NCBI GenBank assembly: GCA_020247545.1
Contig: JADCIX010000011.1
Span: 1-64,000, forward strand
DNA length: 64,000 nt
Source: Rhodocyclaceae bacterium
GTDB taxonomy: Bacteria > Pseudomonadota > Gammaproteobacteria > Burkholderiales > Usitatibacteraceae
Reading direction: 5' to 3'
The position numbers and the translations under genes are program-made. Positions 26,078 to 35,421 of this stretch are shown in pieces. Position 1 is the first letter of the stretch. Every line of letters begins with the position of its first letter. The notes beneath the pieces are model-generated. The model saw nothing but the letters and a program-made list of their open reading frames with translations. It was not told the origin of the DNA and searched no databases.

Positions 26078-28051
26078 ATGCATTCGTCCACCCTTTCACT
26101 TGTCGTAATGCTGCTCGCGACGGCCGTCGTAACGGTGGTGTTTTTTCGTCGCATCAACATGCCCGCGATTTTGGGCTACCTTATTGTTGGTGTCGCCATC
26201 GGGCCCCACGCTGCCGGGCTGGTACCCGACAGCGAAGGCACAAGCTACATGGCCGAATTTGGGGTGGTTTTCCTCATGTTCTCGATTGGCCTTGAGTTTT
26301 CGCTGCCGCAGCTGGTGGCGATGCGCAGAGTCGTGTTCGGGTTTGGGTTGCTCCAGGTGCTAGTCACTATTGTCGTCGCTGGCACGATTGCCATACTCGC
26401 CGGACAAACGTGGCAGGCCGCACTCGTGATCGGCGGTGTTCTAGCGATGTCGTCCACCGCGATTATTTCCAAGGTGCTGGCCGAACAGGCCGCGCTGCAT
26501 TCGCCGCATGGCAAACAAACAATGGGCGTCCTGCTGTTTCAGGACTTGGCGGTGATACCGCTACTGGTGTTGGTTCCCGCCCTCAGCCTTTCCGGCGAAG
26601 AAATGATTGCTTCGGTCGGCATTTCGCTGCTCAAGGCCGCCGCCGCGCTTGCACTCATTCTATTTATCGGCCAGCGCTTGATGCGGCCGCTGTTTCACCT
26701 GGTTGCGTCGCAAAAATCTTCAGAATTGTTTGTCCTCACGGTATTGCTGGTGACACTTGGCCTGGCGCTCGCCACTGAAATGGCGGGTGTCTCGCTGGCG
26801 CTCGGCGCGTTCCTCGCTGGTATGTTGATCGCCGAGACCGAATATCGTTACCAAGTCGAAGATGACATCAAGCCCTTCCGCGATGTACTGCTCGGCTTGT
26901 TTTTCATCACCATCGGCATGCTGTTGAACTTTTCGGTGCTCTGGCAGAACCTCGTCTACATCTTGCTGGTGATCGTTGCGCTGTTGTTGATTAAATTTCT
27001 GATTGTGATGGGATTGTCGTTCGCCTTCGGTCACGACCGAGCGGTAGCGTTGCGTGTCGCTCTCGCGTTAGCACCCGCAGGCGAGTTCGGCTTCGTGCTG
27101 CTCTCGGTCGCCGACAAATCGGGAACCCTGCCCACCAGTGTGCTGCAAATTGTCTTGGCTGCTTGCATCATCTCCATGCTGCTCTCACCGTTGCTGTTCA
27201 AGTATATGGAGAGGATTGTTCTCTACCTTGTCGCTTCGGAATGGGAACAGCGCGCTGTGCAGCTACAACAACTCGCCGTGCAATCGATGATGAAAAAGGG
27301 GCATGTCATCATTGCTGGCTACGGTCGCTCGGGCCAGAGCCTTGCGCGGTTCTTGGAGCAGGAAAAGATATCCATCACCGCCCTGGACGGCGACCCCATA
27401 CGTGTCAAACAAGCCAGCGCCGCTGGTGAATCGGTGATGTTTGGCGATGCCTCAAAACGCGAGGTCCTCACCGCAGCTGGTATCGCCAGAGCTTCGGCGC
27501 TGGTAATCAGCTTTGCCGACACGCATACCGCGATGCGAATCCTCGCTCATGTGAGGACGCTAAAACCCGATCTGCCGGTGATCGTGCGCACCTTCGACGA
27601 TACCGATGTGCAAAAACTACGCAACGCCGGAGCAGATGAAATCGTCGCAGAGGTGGTGGAAGGCTCCCTTATGCTCGCCACCCAAACCATGCTGCTGCTG
27701 GGTGTGCCACTCAATCGTGTCTTGTCGCGACTGCGCACGGTTCGCGGCGAGCGGTATGAACTCATGCGCGGATTTTTCCCTGGTGCCACTGACGCTGACG
27801 ACGGCGTGCCGGATCCCGATCTACCCAGGCTGCAATCGATCATGCTGGACGCAGGTGCGGCGGCTATCGGCAAAACTATTGGCGAAGTCGATATCGGCCG
27901 AGAAGGTGTATTTTTGATCGCGCTGCGCCGGGGTGGCGTTCGACAAATGGAACCTGACCCACAACTATGTCTGGCACCCGGCGATATCTTGATCCTGAAC
28001 GGCTCGCCGGAAAATCTCGCGCGTGCAGAGATCAAGATTCTGCAAGGCTAG
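26078..28051 (+). CDS. CPA2-family cation/proton antiporter with TrkA-N domain (KefB/YbaL type)
   Basis: A 657-residue inner-membrane protein. Residues 1-390 form the Na+/H+-exchanger-like membrane domain, with about 12-13 hydrophobic helices and the motif FLMFSIGLEFSLPQL. It is followed by an NAD-binding TrkA-N domain (VIIAGYGRSGQSLARFLE) and a C-terminal TrkA-C domain (REGVFLIALRRGG). This is the Kef/YbaL design for potassium or monovalent cation efflux gated by nucleotide or ligand binding. ATG 26078 is chosen over an upstream in-frame start at 25958 because the family begins directly with the first membrane helix. No KefG/KefF ancillary gene is adjacent. Confidence 0.9.
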   Translation: MHSSTLSLVVMLLATAVVTVVFFRRINMPAILGYLIVGVAIGPHAAGLVPDSEGTSYMAEFGVVFLMFSIGLEFSLPQLVAMRRVVFGFGLLQVLVTIVVAGTIAILAGQTWQAALVIGGVLAMSSTAIISKVLAEQAALHSPHGKQTMGVLLFQDLAVIPLLVLVPALSLSGEEMIASVGISLLKAAAALALILFIGQRLMRPLFHLVASQKSSELFVLTVLLVTLGLALATEMAGVSLALGAFLAGMLIAETEYRYQVEDDIKPFRDVLLGLFFITIGMLLNFSVLWQNLVYILLVIVALLLIKFLIVMGLSFAFGHDRAVALRVALALAPAGEFGFVLLSVADKSGTLPTSVLQIVLAACIISMLLSPLLFKYMERIVLYLVASEWEQRAVQLQQLAVQSMMKKGHVIIAGYGRSGQSLARFLEQEKISITALDGDPIRVKQASAAGESVMFGDASKREVLTAAGIARASALVISFADTHTAMRILAHVRTLKPDLPVIVRTFDDTDVQKLRNAGADEIVAEVVEGSLMLATQTMLLLGVPLNRVLSRLRTVRGERYELMRGFFPGATDADDGVPDPDLPRLQSIMLDAGAAAIGKTIGEVDIGREGVFLIALRRGGVRQMEPDPQLCLAPGDILILNGSPENLARAEIKILQG

Positions 28052-28056
28052 CGAAA

Positions 28057-28178
28057 GGGAACTTCTAAAAACCGTCGCGAGCGGGTGAAGTTGGCAGTGA
28101 GGAGCGGACACGTACCCAGTGTACGGCTTGCACCGGAACTGACAGATTCGCCCGCGCAGTAGGTTTATAGAAGTTCCC
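28057..28178. mobile_element. 122-bp MITE-like palindromic element
   Basis: The outer ends GGGAACTTCTAAAAACC (28057-28073) and GGTTTATAGAAGTTCCC (28162-28178) are inverted repeats with 16 of 17 matches. Inside them a further imperfect stem (CGCGAGCGGGTGAAGTTGGC against GACAGATTCGCCCGCGC) nearly closes the whole element into one hairpin. GAAA occurs directly on both sides (28053-28056 and 28179-28182), a possible 4-bp target duplication. It begins 5 bases after the antiporter stop codon. No coding capacity. Confidence 0.7.
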
Positions 28179-28252
28179 GAAACATCAAACTGCCGTGTTT
28201 ACCGCCACCTTTACGCAGTTTGGCTTGAAGATGCCCGTGGTTGCTGGGGTTT

Positions 28253-28285
28253 GAAAAAAAAGCCCGCTGGCTGGTGCGGGCTTTC
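28253..28285 (-). terminator. Rho-independent terminator of the pilin-like gene
   Basis: On the minus strand AAGCCCGC and GCGGGCTT enclose an 8-base loop and are followed by TTTTTTTTC. It lies 20 bases beyond the stop codon of the gene ending at 28305. A-rich sequence on the other flank is short, so the minus strand is the main direction. Confidence 0.88.
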
Positions 28286-28304
28286 TTGTAAGGCGCCGTA
28301 CAAT

Positions 28305-28970
28305 TTAGAACGCGAGACAGACAGTATATGACGTTGCATCATCCGGTTGTGTTGTCGAAGGTGCGACCGCGGCTCCGCTTGCCGCCGGTGCGGCTGCACG
28401 GGCAATGATCCGGAAGGAACCGGTATTGCTTACCCCGTCGTCAAGCTGGGTATCAAGTTGCTTAGCGATCTTACCAAGTACACCATCCGAACAAATATTG
28501 TATGAGCCGGTCATGCCGGTAATGTGCATATTGCTGCTAATGCCAATACGTCCGCCGTCGGCATTGGTTTGAAGGTAGGGATCGCCCGTCGTGCAGTTAT
28601 TCGTCGTGTTGCCGGCAAGAAATCCGGCTAGGCGCAAATGTTGCCAAACCAAGCAAGATTCATCCGTGGAGGTAATGGAATCCCACACTCCGTCTATCTT
28701 GCCATTGCCTTGGAGATTCGCCGGTGTAGTCGCTGTCGTGGCATTGTTTATCTTGCCCGCCGCGCCCGCTAAATCTCCCGGAATGCCCTTGTACCGGTCT
28801 TGGAAACCGTACAGCGCCGCTTGAATCGTGCGGAAATCCTGCGCGTAGCTCTTTGCCTTGGCGCTGTTAATCAGCTCCTGACCTTTCAGCACTCCGCCGA
28901 GCAGCAAACCAATAATCACTAGAACAATCGCAATCTCGACGAGCGTAAACCCTGACTGTTGATGTTTCAT
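28305..28970 (-). CDS. Type IV pilin-like prepilin
   Basis: A 221-residue prepilin. It opens with a short leader ending in Gly, then F-T-L-V-E-I (QSGFTLVEIAIVLVIIGLLLG), the class III signal cut by prepilin peptidase after Gly7, with Phe+1 and Glu+5. The rest is a globular domain with three Cys after the helix (SCLVW, NNCTT, NICSD) and a fourth near the C-terminus (TVCLAF), allowing disulphides. A long Ala/Pro/Thr linker precedes the C-terminus. The gene has a GGAG ribosome site and its own terminator, and is not next to pilus assembly genes; it could be a major subunit or a pseudopilin. pilT/pilU lie 7 kb away. Confidence 0.85.
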   Translation of the reverse strand: MKHQQSGFTLVEIAIVLVIIGLLLGGVLKGQELINSAKAKSYAQDFRTIQAALYGFQDRYKGIPGDLAGAAGKINNATTATTPANLQGNGKIDGVWDSITSTDESCLVWQHLRLAGFLAGNTTNNCTTGDPYLQTNADGGRIGISSNMHITGMTGSYNICSDGVLGKIAKQLDTQLDDGVSNTGSFRIIARAAAPAASGAAVAPSTTQPDDATSYTVCLAF

Positions 28971-29007
28971 TTTTTTCTCCGGTTCAGTCTTTGTGTTGAT
29001 TTAGAAG

Positions 29008-29115
29008 CTAGGCCAAATAACGTAGTAACGCACCCAATACCAGCCCAACGGTCAGCACGGCTACGGCAACGTTAGTAGCGGAATTGCGCAGCTGGGTGGT
29101 GTTTACTGGGTTCAT
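29008..29115 (-). CDS. Small single-pass membrane protein (35 residues)
   Basis: A 35-residue frame beginning MNPVNTTQLRNSATNV and ending LLRYLA, with one hydrophobic helix (about residues 16-31). It precedes the pilin-like gene by 37 bases on the same strand and could be co-transcribed. The ribosome site is weak (AAGCC region), so reality is less sure than for the similar small protein at 21631-21741. Function unknown. Confidence 0.4.
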   Translation of the reverse strand: MNPVNTTQLRNSATNVAVAVLTVGLVLGALLRYLA

Positions 29116-29435
29116 GGTGGCTTCGACTTCTGTTACCGACGCTTTACGCACAGCAAATCTTGTGCCAACTAATTAACCAATTGATCTATAAATGTTTTTC
29201 GCCAAAGCCGGAGCCCCATTCCTATCGCCACTTTTCTGATCTGTCGGCAGTATCGACATCGGTGTCCGGAAAATCGACAGTGTCGGTAAGTGGTAAGCAA
29301 GTTCCGGGGTAACAGTGAAATGCGTTAGGGTAGATCGGATCCGGCAACATTAAGAACGATCGCCGATTTCAATCGCTCGCGCCATGCCACAATAATGCTA
29401 CTTGGCGTCACTGCCGATTCGTTTGGTACCGCGTC
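29116..29435. other. Intergenic region upstream of the sensor kinase
   Basis: About 320 bases between divergent units (pilin-like/small protein and the sensor kinase). It contains a CGACAGTGTCG palindrome near 29274-29284 and a related GTCGGCAGTATCGACA near 29243. No gene or strong promoter could be assigned. Confidence 0.4.
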
Positions 29436-31250
29436 ATGCCCCGCATCAGCCGCGAGACTCTATTGGCCCCGACTAACACTCTATCTTCAACGGCGATTTT
29501 TGCTTGGGTCGTCCGACAGCGCCGCTGGTTGATTATCGCCATGCTTTTATCGCTGCATTTCGCGGTGTTGTCACAAGCCAATGAGGGTCTCTTTTCGAGG
29601 GTATGGCTGTTGGTGCATTTTGGCCTTTTCCTCATTTGGCAGCCGTTTGTCTCGGCTGAGCGCGAACTAAATGTTATCGCCGTCGCGCTACTACTGGGTG
29701 TCACTGCAGTCTTGCTTTACACATTGGCGGGCTGGATGTTTGTGGCTTGGATCGCCATCCTTATCGCCATCATGGGTGGCAAGGTCTTTACTCTGCAAGC
29801 CGCGCGACGTAGTCGATTTTATTTGGTCGCGGTCTTTTATCTGTTTGCGATTCTGCTGGCGTGGACGGTACCAGTGTCACTGCTTGGCCTCACTTCGTTG
29901 CCGGACGGCATGCGTACCCTTGCCGCCTGGGTGATACCGCTAGTGCTTCTGGCAATGGTGTTTCTTCCGATCAGGCCAGAGGATGAATCGAGTGTGCAGG
30001 TGTTCGATTTCTTCTACTCGACGTCTGTATTGCAACTTGTTGTGGTGATTGTCTTGGGCAGCCTTGCGGCAATGCGGGTCACGAGCAATCAATACTTTCC
30101 GGCGGTGCTATTGACGGTGCTCTCCTTCGCCGGCGCATTACTGTTTCTCGCCATCCTTTGGGGACCCCGCGGGGGCTTCGGCGGCCTGCGAACATATTTT
30201 TCCCGTTACTTGATGACCGTTGGTATGCCGTTCGAGCTATGGATGCGACGCATTGCCGAGCTATCGGAAACCGAAAGATCGTCGTCGCGCTTCCTTACCT
30301 CCGTGATGGGCGAAGTTGCCAAGCTGCAGTGGACGATAGGTGCAAAATGGACATCAGCAGATGGCGAAGGCCGCTTTGGGCGAGAATCAATACATGCTGC
30401 GTCGTTCCGCCATCACGGCTTAGACATCACCTTTTACACCGAGATCGATTTGTCACCGGCGCTGTTTTTGCATGTGCGACTATTGGCGCAGGTGATTGGC
30501 GAATTTTATGAAGGCAAGCGCCGTGAACAGGCCATGAAACAGAATGCCTATATGCAAGCGGTCCATGAAACCGGCGCACGCTTAACCCACGACATCAAGA
30601 ATCTATTGCAGTCTTTGTTCGCCATTACCTCGGCAAGTATTACCGCGAAAGAGCGGACGGGGCAGGGTGAACTTCTTCCCCATGGCATCGCTGACCGGCG
30701 CTCGCGGTCGCTTTTCGATGAGATGTTGCAGCGTCAGCTTCCACAGTTGACACAGCGGCTGCAAAACATGCTCGATAAACTGCATAACCCGGCCATCCAC
30801 AATGCCGAGGTTATCTTGCCCGCCGCAGATTGGTGGCAGGATGCCGCTCTTCGACACGCGAACGCCGGCGTTGAATTTCGCTTTCAAGATTCACTTACCG
30901 GCAACGTTCCCGCGAACATTTTCGACACGGTGCTCGAAAATTGTCTTGAAAATGCACGCAAGAAACGAGACCATGAACCGTCGATTCAAATCACAGCAGA
31001 CCTCATTTCCGGCGATTCGCTGACGCTATTGGTGACTGATACCGGTAGCGCAATTGCCGAACACGTACGGCTGGAACTATTCAAGAGGCCCGTGCACAGC
31101 ATCGGTGATGCGGGTTTGGGGATTGGACTCTTCCAAGCGTATCGTCACGCTGCCGACGCAGGTTACGAACTCTCGCTCGACCGCAACGAACCGGGCTGCG
31201 TACGGTTCCGTTTGGCGGCTAATAATCGCGACTCCGCAGACAGTGCCTAG
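29436..31250 (+). CDS. Membrane-bound sensor histidine kinase, orphan
   Basis: A 604-residue kinase. Residues 1-245 hold about seven hydrophobic helices. A GAF-like or linker region (about 270-360) follows, then a DHp helix with likely phospho-accepting His385 in ARLTHDIKN, and a C-terminal HATPase with N box ENCLENARK (501-509), G1 DTGSAI (535-540) and G2 GDAGLGIGLF (557-566). No response regulator is adjacent, so the partner is elsewhere. The general layout recalls PrsK-type kinases, but I do not claim that. It ends at a bidirectional terminator (31255-31284). Confidence 0.85.
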   Translation: MPRISRETLLAPTNTLSSTAIFAWVVRQRRWLIIAMLLSLHFAVLSQANEGLFSRVWLLVHFGLFLIWQPFVSAERELNVIAVALLLGVTAVLLYTLAGWMFVAWIAILIAIMGGKVFTLQAARRSRFYLVAVFYLFAILLAWTVPVSLLGLTSLPDGMRTLAAWVIPLVLLAMVFLPIRPEDESSVQVFDFFYSTSVLQLVVVIVLGSLAAMRVTSNQYFPAVLLTVLSFAGALLFLAILWGPRGGFGGLRTYFSRYLMTVGMPFELWMRRIAELSETERSSSRFLTSVMGEVAKLQWTIGAKWTSADGEGRFGRESIHAASFRHHGLDITFYTEIDLSPALFLHVRLLAQVIGEFYEGKRREQAMKQNAYMQAVHETGARLTHDIKNLLQSLFAITSASITAKERTGQGELLPHGIADRRSRSLFDEMLQRQLPQLTQRLQNMLDKLHNPAIHNAEVILPAADWWQDAALRHANAGVEFRFQDSLTGNVPANIFDTVLENCLENARKKRDHEPSIQITADLISGDSLTLLVTDTGSAIAEHVRLELFKRPVHSIGDAGLGIGLFQAYRHAADAGYELSLDRNEPGCVRFRLAANNRDSADSA

Positions 31251-31254
31251 ACGT

Positions 31255-31284
31255 AATAAAGGGCACCCTGAGACGCCCTTTATT
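31255..31284. terminator. Bidirectional intrinsic terminator
   Basis: AATAAAGGGC (31255-31264) and GCCCTTTATT (31275-31284) form a perfect 10-bp stem with a 10-base loop between two convergent genes. The AT-rich outer pairs give short A and T runs on both sides, so it can work for both the kinase gene and the lipoprotein gene. Confidence 0.8.
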
Positions 31285-31302
31285 CACCTGAGTGTCCGCA
31301 AC

Positions 31303-31776
31303 CTATCCACGGGTGACTCGGGTGACGCCCTGTCCAGAGAGGATACGAACCTTGTCACCCACACGAAACTCTTCGTCTTTTTCCTGCGTAACTGCGATCA
31401 GCTTGCCGCCTTCGAGTCGAACAGTAACTTCGACACCACGGCGATCATTATTACTTTTTTCCACGGCATTTCCAATCAATCCACCGACAACCGCGCCGGC
31501 AATGGCACCGGCCGCATTTGCCCGGTTTCCACCGCCGACCGTCGAGCCCCCGATGCCGCCTAACGCTGCGCCCACGAGGGTTCCAGTGCCAGATTCCTCG
31601 CTACGCGCGTCGATCGCAACGTCCCGCACTGCCTCAACAACCCCCAGTCGAACATTCATTTCACCGCGGACTTGGCGACGGTTGTAGTCACCACCGCCCA
31701 TGCTTGGAGAGACACAACCCGCCAGCAGCACAGCGGAGAGCAGTGCACCCGTCAACATCGCAAAATTTGATTTCAT
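31303..31776 (-). CDS. slyB: Glycine-zipper 2TM lipoprotein, SlyB-like
   Basis: A 157-residue outer-membrane lipoprotein. The signal peptide ends in a lipobox LLAGC (Cys21). A glycine-zipper membrane segment follows (GTLVGAALGGIGGSTVGGG and AIAGAVVGGLIGNAVE, about residues 65-107), as in SlyB/Pcp proteins. The C-terminal region VEVTVRLEGGKLIAVTQEKDEEFRVGDKVRIL is the typical beta-rich SlyB end. These proteins stabilise outer-membrane complexes under stress in enterics; the role here is inferred. ATG 31776 has an AAGGAA ribosome site. Confidence 0.9.
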   Translation of the reverse strand: MKSNFAMLTGALLSAVLLAGCVSPSMGGGDYNRRQVRGEMNVRLGVVEAVRDVAIDARSEESGTGTLVGAALGGIGGSTVGGGNRANAAGAIAGAVVGGLIGNAVEKSNNDRRGVEVTVRLEGGKLIAVTQEKDEEFRVGDKVRILSGQGVTRVTRG

Positions 31777-31830
31777 TTGGTGTTCCTTTCGTTGCTTGAT
31801 GTTACGGGCAGCAAATGTGCGCGGCACACT

Positions 31831-32769
31831 TTAATCCCATAACGATTCATCAAACGCCATCCGATAACGCTCAGCGATTTCGTCGTGCGTTGGCTGATGG
31901 CCCTGCGGCCCACGATGCTCGATCTTGATCGAACCCATGGTGTTGGCAAGTCGCCCGGTTTTTTCCCATGACCAGCCCCGTTCAATTCCATATAACAAGC
32001 CAGAACGATAGGCGTCCCCACATCCGGTAGGATCAACTCGCCGATTTTCCTTAACGCTTGGGATCGATATTTGTTGACCATCGGTATAAATCACAGAGCC
32101 TTCCGCCCCCTTGGTAACAACAAGCGCTTGGACACGTTCGGCGAGCTTCTCCACGGGCTCTCCGGTTTGTTCTTCCAAAATACGCGCCTCGTAATCGTTG
32201 ACCGTCACAAAATCGGCAAGTTCAATGAAATATCGTAGTTCATCACCGTTAAAGATAGGCATTGCCTGACCCGGATCAAAAATAAACGGGATATTCAGAT
32301 CAGCAAATTGTGCCGCATGCTGGAGCATTCCATCACGCGAATCGGGTGCCAAGATGCCGAGCGTCACGCCGGAGGCGTCGCTGACCTTATTGATGTACGA
32401 TGATGACATCGCCCCAGGGTGAAACGCTGTGATCTGATTCGCATCGAGATCAGTCGTAATGAAGGCTTGTGGCACAAAGGTGCCGGGTACCTCTCGAATA
32501 TGCGTACGGGCGATCCCGAGTTTGTCAAGCCGCTCACGATACGGCCCAAAATCGTCCCCAACAGTGGCCATCACTAGGGGCTCACCGCCCAATAACTTGA
32601 GATTGTAGGCAATATTTCCGGCAGTCCCGCCAAATTCGCGACGCATGTCCGGCACCAAGAACGCAACATTCAAAATATGTATTTGGTCTGGAAGAATATG
32701 GGTACCGAACTTGCCGTGGAATACCATGATGGTGTCGTAGGCAAGCGACCCGCAAATGAGTGCTGGCAT
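31831..32769 (-). CDS. PfkB-family carbohydrate/nucleoside kinase
   Basis: A 312-residue ribokinase-family kinase. The N-terminal GSLAYDTIM and FGGTAGNIAYNL (substrate-lid region, about 46-57) and the C-terminal signature DPTGCGDAYRSGLLYG with catalytic Asp are visible. The sequence is close in style to bacterial proteins annotated as adenosine kinase, but substrate cannot be set from sequence alone. It follows 31303-31776 upstream on the same strand after a 54-base gap and may be transcribed with it. Confidence 0.88.
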   Translation of the reverse strand: MPALICGSLAYDTIMVFHGKFGTHILPDQIHILNVAFLVPDMRREFGGTAGNIAYNLKLLGGEPLVMATVGDDFGPYRERLDKLGIARTHIREVPGTFVPQAFITTDLDANQITAFHPGAMSSSYINKVSDASGVTLGILAPDSRDGMLQHAAQFADLNIPFIFDPGQAMPIFNGDELRYFIELADFVTVNDYEARILEEQTGEPVEKLAERVQALVVTKGAEGSVIYTDGQQISIPSVKENRRVDPTGCGDAYRSGLLYGIERGWSWEKTGRLANTMGSIKIEHRGPQGHQPTHDEIAERYRMAFDESLWD

Positions 32770-33454
32770 GTCTGTTCACTGTTGTTTTTGGCGGTGATAA
32801 GATTATAACGACCGCGAACGGCCGCCCGTGTTGCGGCATAGCAATAATCTTGTGCTACTCCGCGCTGCGCAATAAATTCTGCTGCGCAGGCTCCCAGCCT
32901 GAATGTCTGGCCGAAACATTCTTCTTGCCAGCGTTGGCATAGAGCGTCGTGAACTGCGTCTTTTGTGTGCGAGCTTGCTCGTAGACAACGATGTTTTCTG
33001 TGCTGCAAGATGTGGGCCCAGGTGGCCTCTCCCCAACACGAGTTGCGAGCCTGATAGATGCCGTCGCAGCGGCAAGCCGCTCTTGATGTGGCTTCCCGCC
33101 GTGCAACGCTTAAGGCCTGTCGCAGACAGCTGGCTGGCACCTATTCGCCGCAGAAGACATGCAACGGGAGGCAGCCACCGCCATCGTAAAGGGCCGTCAA
33201 TAGCGCGCCATCCACGACGGCTAAATTTGCATCGCGTTAACGATAAAGTCTCCGTACAATCTGGTACCGTTGTTATTGTCCTTTGCGTGTTGATTCAACA
33301 ACTCCATTCTTGAACAGAGATGGATCAACGCCGATGTCTCTTTGTACTACGGTGAAATATACGAGCTATCGCGAAACAAACAGGGACGCAGAACTGTCCG
33401 CCATCAGCGCTCAGCCAGGTTCACTCGGATCTACAACTTCAGGAAAACCCGCCC
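32770..33454. other. Intergenic region without an assignable gene
   Basis: Several overlapping open frames exist on both strands (for example 33140-32670 on the minus strand and 32903-33313 on the plus strand), but none has a ribosome site, a recognisable domain or a plausible composition; they are rich in Arg, Cys and His as expected for wrong frames. Possible remnant of a decayed gene. No repeat or structured RNA was recognised. Confidence 0.4.
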
Positions 33455-34264
33455 GTGCATACTCGCTCCGTGATTTTGCTGTTGGCCGGCGTGGCGGTCA
33501 TGTCCGCTTGCTCCACACGCTCGCTGAAGACAGCTGTGCCCACGCCATCGACTGAGATCAAGTCGCTACTTTGGGTTGGCAACAGTTTCTTCTATTACAA
33601 CAACTCGATGCACGACCACGCAGCCAGGCTGATGGTCGCAAGCGGCGCAGCGGGGCTCCGCAATAGCTCGGCGACGATCAGCGGTTCTTCCCTCAAGTGG
33701 CATGACGTGGAGGCCTATCTTAGGCCGAACGGTGTGGGCAGTGTGTCCATCAGCATCAAGGAGGAAGTGTCTTTCCCTACCCACGATAAACTGTTTGACG
33801 GCGTAATGATGATGGACTGTAGTCAGTGCCCCGTCCTTCCCAAGCTGCAACCGTTGTTCCACGAATACATTGCCAAGCATAGCGCCACCGCGCGCAAACA
33901 CGGCGCTGCGCCGATCCTATTCATGTCATGGGCTTATGGGTCGGAGATGACGGCAAAAGTCGCCGCCGAGTACATCAAGGCGGGCAAGCAAAACCATGCA
34001 CTCGTTGTCCCGGTCGGCCTGGCGTTTGCAAACGCAATCGCCGAACGCCCGGATCTGGACTTATATGCAGTGGACAGACGACATCCGAGTTTGATGGGCA
34101 CTTATCTAGCCGCTTGCACCGTCGTCGCATCAGTGTACAAAACTAACCCCATCGGAGCGACCTACACGGCTGGTCTGCCTGACGATGTGGCGGCGTTCCT
34201 GCAACGCGTAGCGTGGGACACGTCGCAAACCTTTCACGCGAAAGAAGGGCGCGGCGGACTTTGA
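33455..34264 (+). CDS. SGNH-hydrolase-like lipoprotein (DUF4886 type)
   Basis: A 269-residue exported lipoprotein; the signal ends in MSAC (Cys19). The mature part opens with LLWVGNSFFYYNNS, equivalent to SGNH block I with GNS, and ends with DLYAVDRRHPSLMGTYLAA, which carries the DxxH-type catalytic Asp and His. This fits DUF4886-like SGNH hydrolases, which act on carbohydrate or ester substrates in the periplasm; the substrate is unknown. The start is GTG 33455 with AGGA 10 bases upstream. It stands alone between unassigned DNA and a convergent gene. Confidence 0.8.
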   Translation: MHTRSVILLLAGVAVMSACSTRSLKTAVPTPSTEIKSLLWVGNSFFYYNNSMHDHAARLMVASGAAGLRNSSATISGSSLKWHDVEAYLRPNGVGSVSISIKEEVSFPTHDKLFDGVMMMDCSQCPVLPKLQPLFHEYIAKHSATARKHGAAPILFMSWAYGSEMTAKVAAEYIKAGKQNHALVVPVGLAFANAIAERPDLDLYAVDRRHPSLMGTYLAACTVVASVYKTNPIGATYTAGLPDDVAAFLQRVAWDTSQTFHAKEGRGGL

Positions 34265-34316
34265 TAGGTGTGGTTGACGATACTCTGTAGCGTCGATGTT
34301 TAGTACGGTCCACGTG

Positions 34317-35054
34317 TTAAGGAACCATACGCGCCTTGTCCGCCAGCCGTTCACCTAATGTAACGATGTGATCGATGACCTCCATGCTCGGCCCGTCAAC
34401 GTAGAGCTTTACTTGCATGCCGCCGGGCTCCATGCCCGCCGACAAACAATTGTCCGGTCGACCCATCGAGCCATTGTATGTCGGCCAATGCAATATGTCG
34501 CGCTCAATGTCCGCATCGATCAGGGAGTTCCAGCGAGCGCTATCTGAGACCAAGACGTAACGTGCCTGGAACGCTTGGCTGCCCGCGTTCTGCGCTTTTG
34601 CATTATTGAAAAATGCTGTCTTTTCTTTCAACTTGTCGCTGAACAGCCTCGCAGCACCCGCGAGTCCACTGATGATCGCTTTCACTGCTTTTCTTTGCAC
34701 AACATTGAAGGTGGGCTTGTCGTTGATCGCCCACATCCACTTTTGTCTACCTAATTCGGCTACCAAGAATTTGATTTTCGGTGTTGGTGAACTGCTACTC
34801 TGGTCGCTATCGTAGTAAAGCTCCCACGCAAGGCCGCCCGGTGAGCGTCCGTGGATTCGGTACTTGATATCGCCGCTCTCGGGCGCTTCATATCGCCAGC
34901 CGCGCGCGGCCGCATGTGCGGCGCGGCCATTCGCGTCGATAATCGCACGTTCCCGCTGGTGCTTGCCATCGCCATAGTTCTGTCGCCAGTAGCCATAGGC
35001 AACGAGACCCACGATGATGAGAATGACGATCACTGCAGTCGTCGATGGCCACAT
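34317..35054 (-). CDS. Membrane-anchored protein of unknown function
   Basis: A 245-residue protein with one N-terminal membrane helix (residues 7-23: AVIVILIIVGLVAYGYW) and a soluble part predicted to face the periplasm or cytoplasm. No known motif was found. The C-terminal third (LHWPTYNGSMGRPDNCLSAG and GMQVKLYVDGPSMEVIDHIV) looks structured, so it is probably a real gene. It is convergent with the SGNH lipoprotein gene; the gap is 52 bases. No function can be inferred. Confidence 0.75.
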   Translation of the reverse strand: MWPSTTAVIVILIIVGLVAYGYWRQNYGDGKHQRERAIIDANGRAAHAAARGWRYEAPESGDIKYRIHGRSPGGLAWELYYDSDQSSSSPTPKIKFLVAELGRQKWMWAINDKPTFNVVQRKAVKAIISGLAGAARLFSDKLKEKTAFFNNAKAQNAGSQAFQARYVLVSDSARWNSLIDADIERDILHWPTYNGSMGRPDNCLSAGMEPGGMQVKLYVDGPSMEVIDHIVTLGERLADKARMVP

Positions 35055-35421
35055 AGTGATGATTGGCGATAGCTTTGACTACGGCCCGAAAGTCACCGCA
35101 GTGTTATAGGTTCTTTATGGTTTGGAAGCTGGGGCACGTGCAGTTGGCGGTACGGTACACGCGCTTACCGGCAACCATTAAACGATGAGGCTACACAACG
35201 ACTTGCGTTCGGTCAACCCAAGAGGGCAAACGTCCCTCTCTGAATACGCGCCGCCAACCGAATCGGCCGTCGTGGCGACGCTCTCACCGCACTGCGCGTT
35301 CGCCTAACGAAATGGCGCGGACTGCATTCAGCAATCAGCCCCTGTTCACTAGCTTGAGCCTTCCAGTCGCAGTCGCCAAACTTCGGCGACCGTCAACATT
35401 GAGCAATCAAAAGGTAGCAAT
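35055..35421. other. Intergenic region, nothing recognised
   Basis: 367 bases with no supported open frame. A lone GCCTAAC (near 35302), the inverse-core word of integron attC sites, occurs without a matching GTTAGGC partner, so it is not called. Confidence 0.4.

Noticed and set aside
32670-33140. 156-codon minus-strand frame upstream of the PfkB-type kinase
   Set aside because: It overlaps the kinase start, has no ribosome site and is rich in Cys, Arg and His; it may be a gene remnant but cannot be supported.
35299-35308. GCCTAAC as a possible attC inverse core
   Set aside because: No GTTAGGC-like partner at 50-140 bp and no cassette-like gene next to it.
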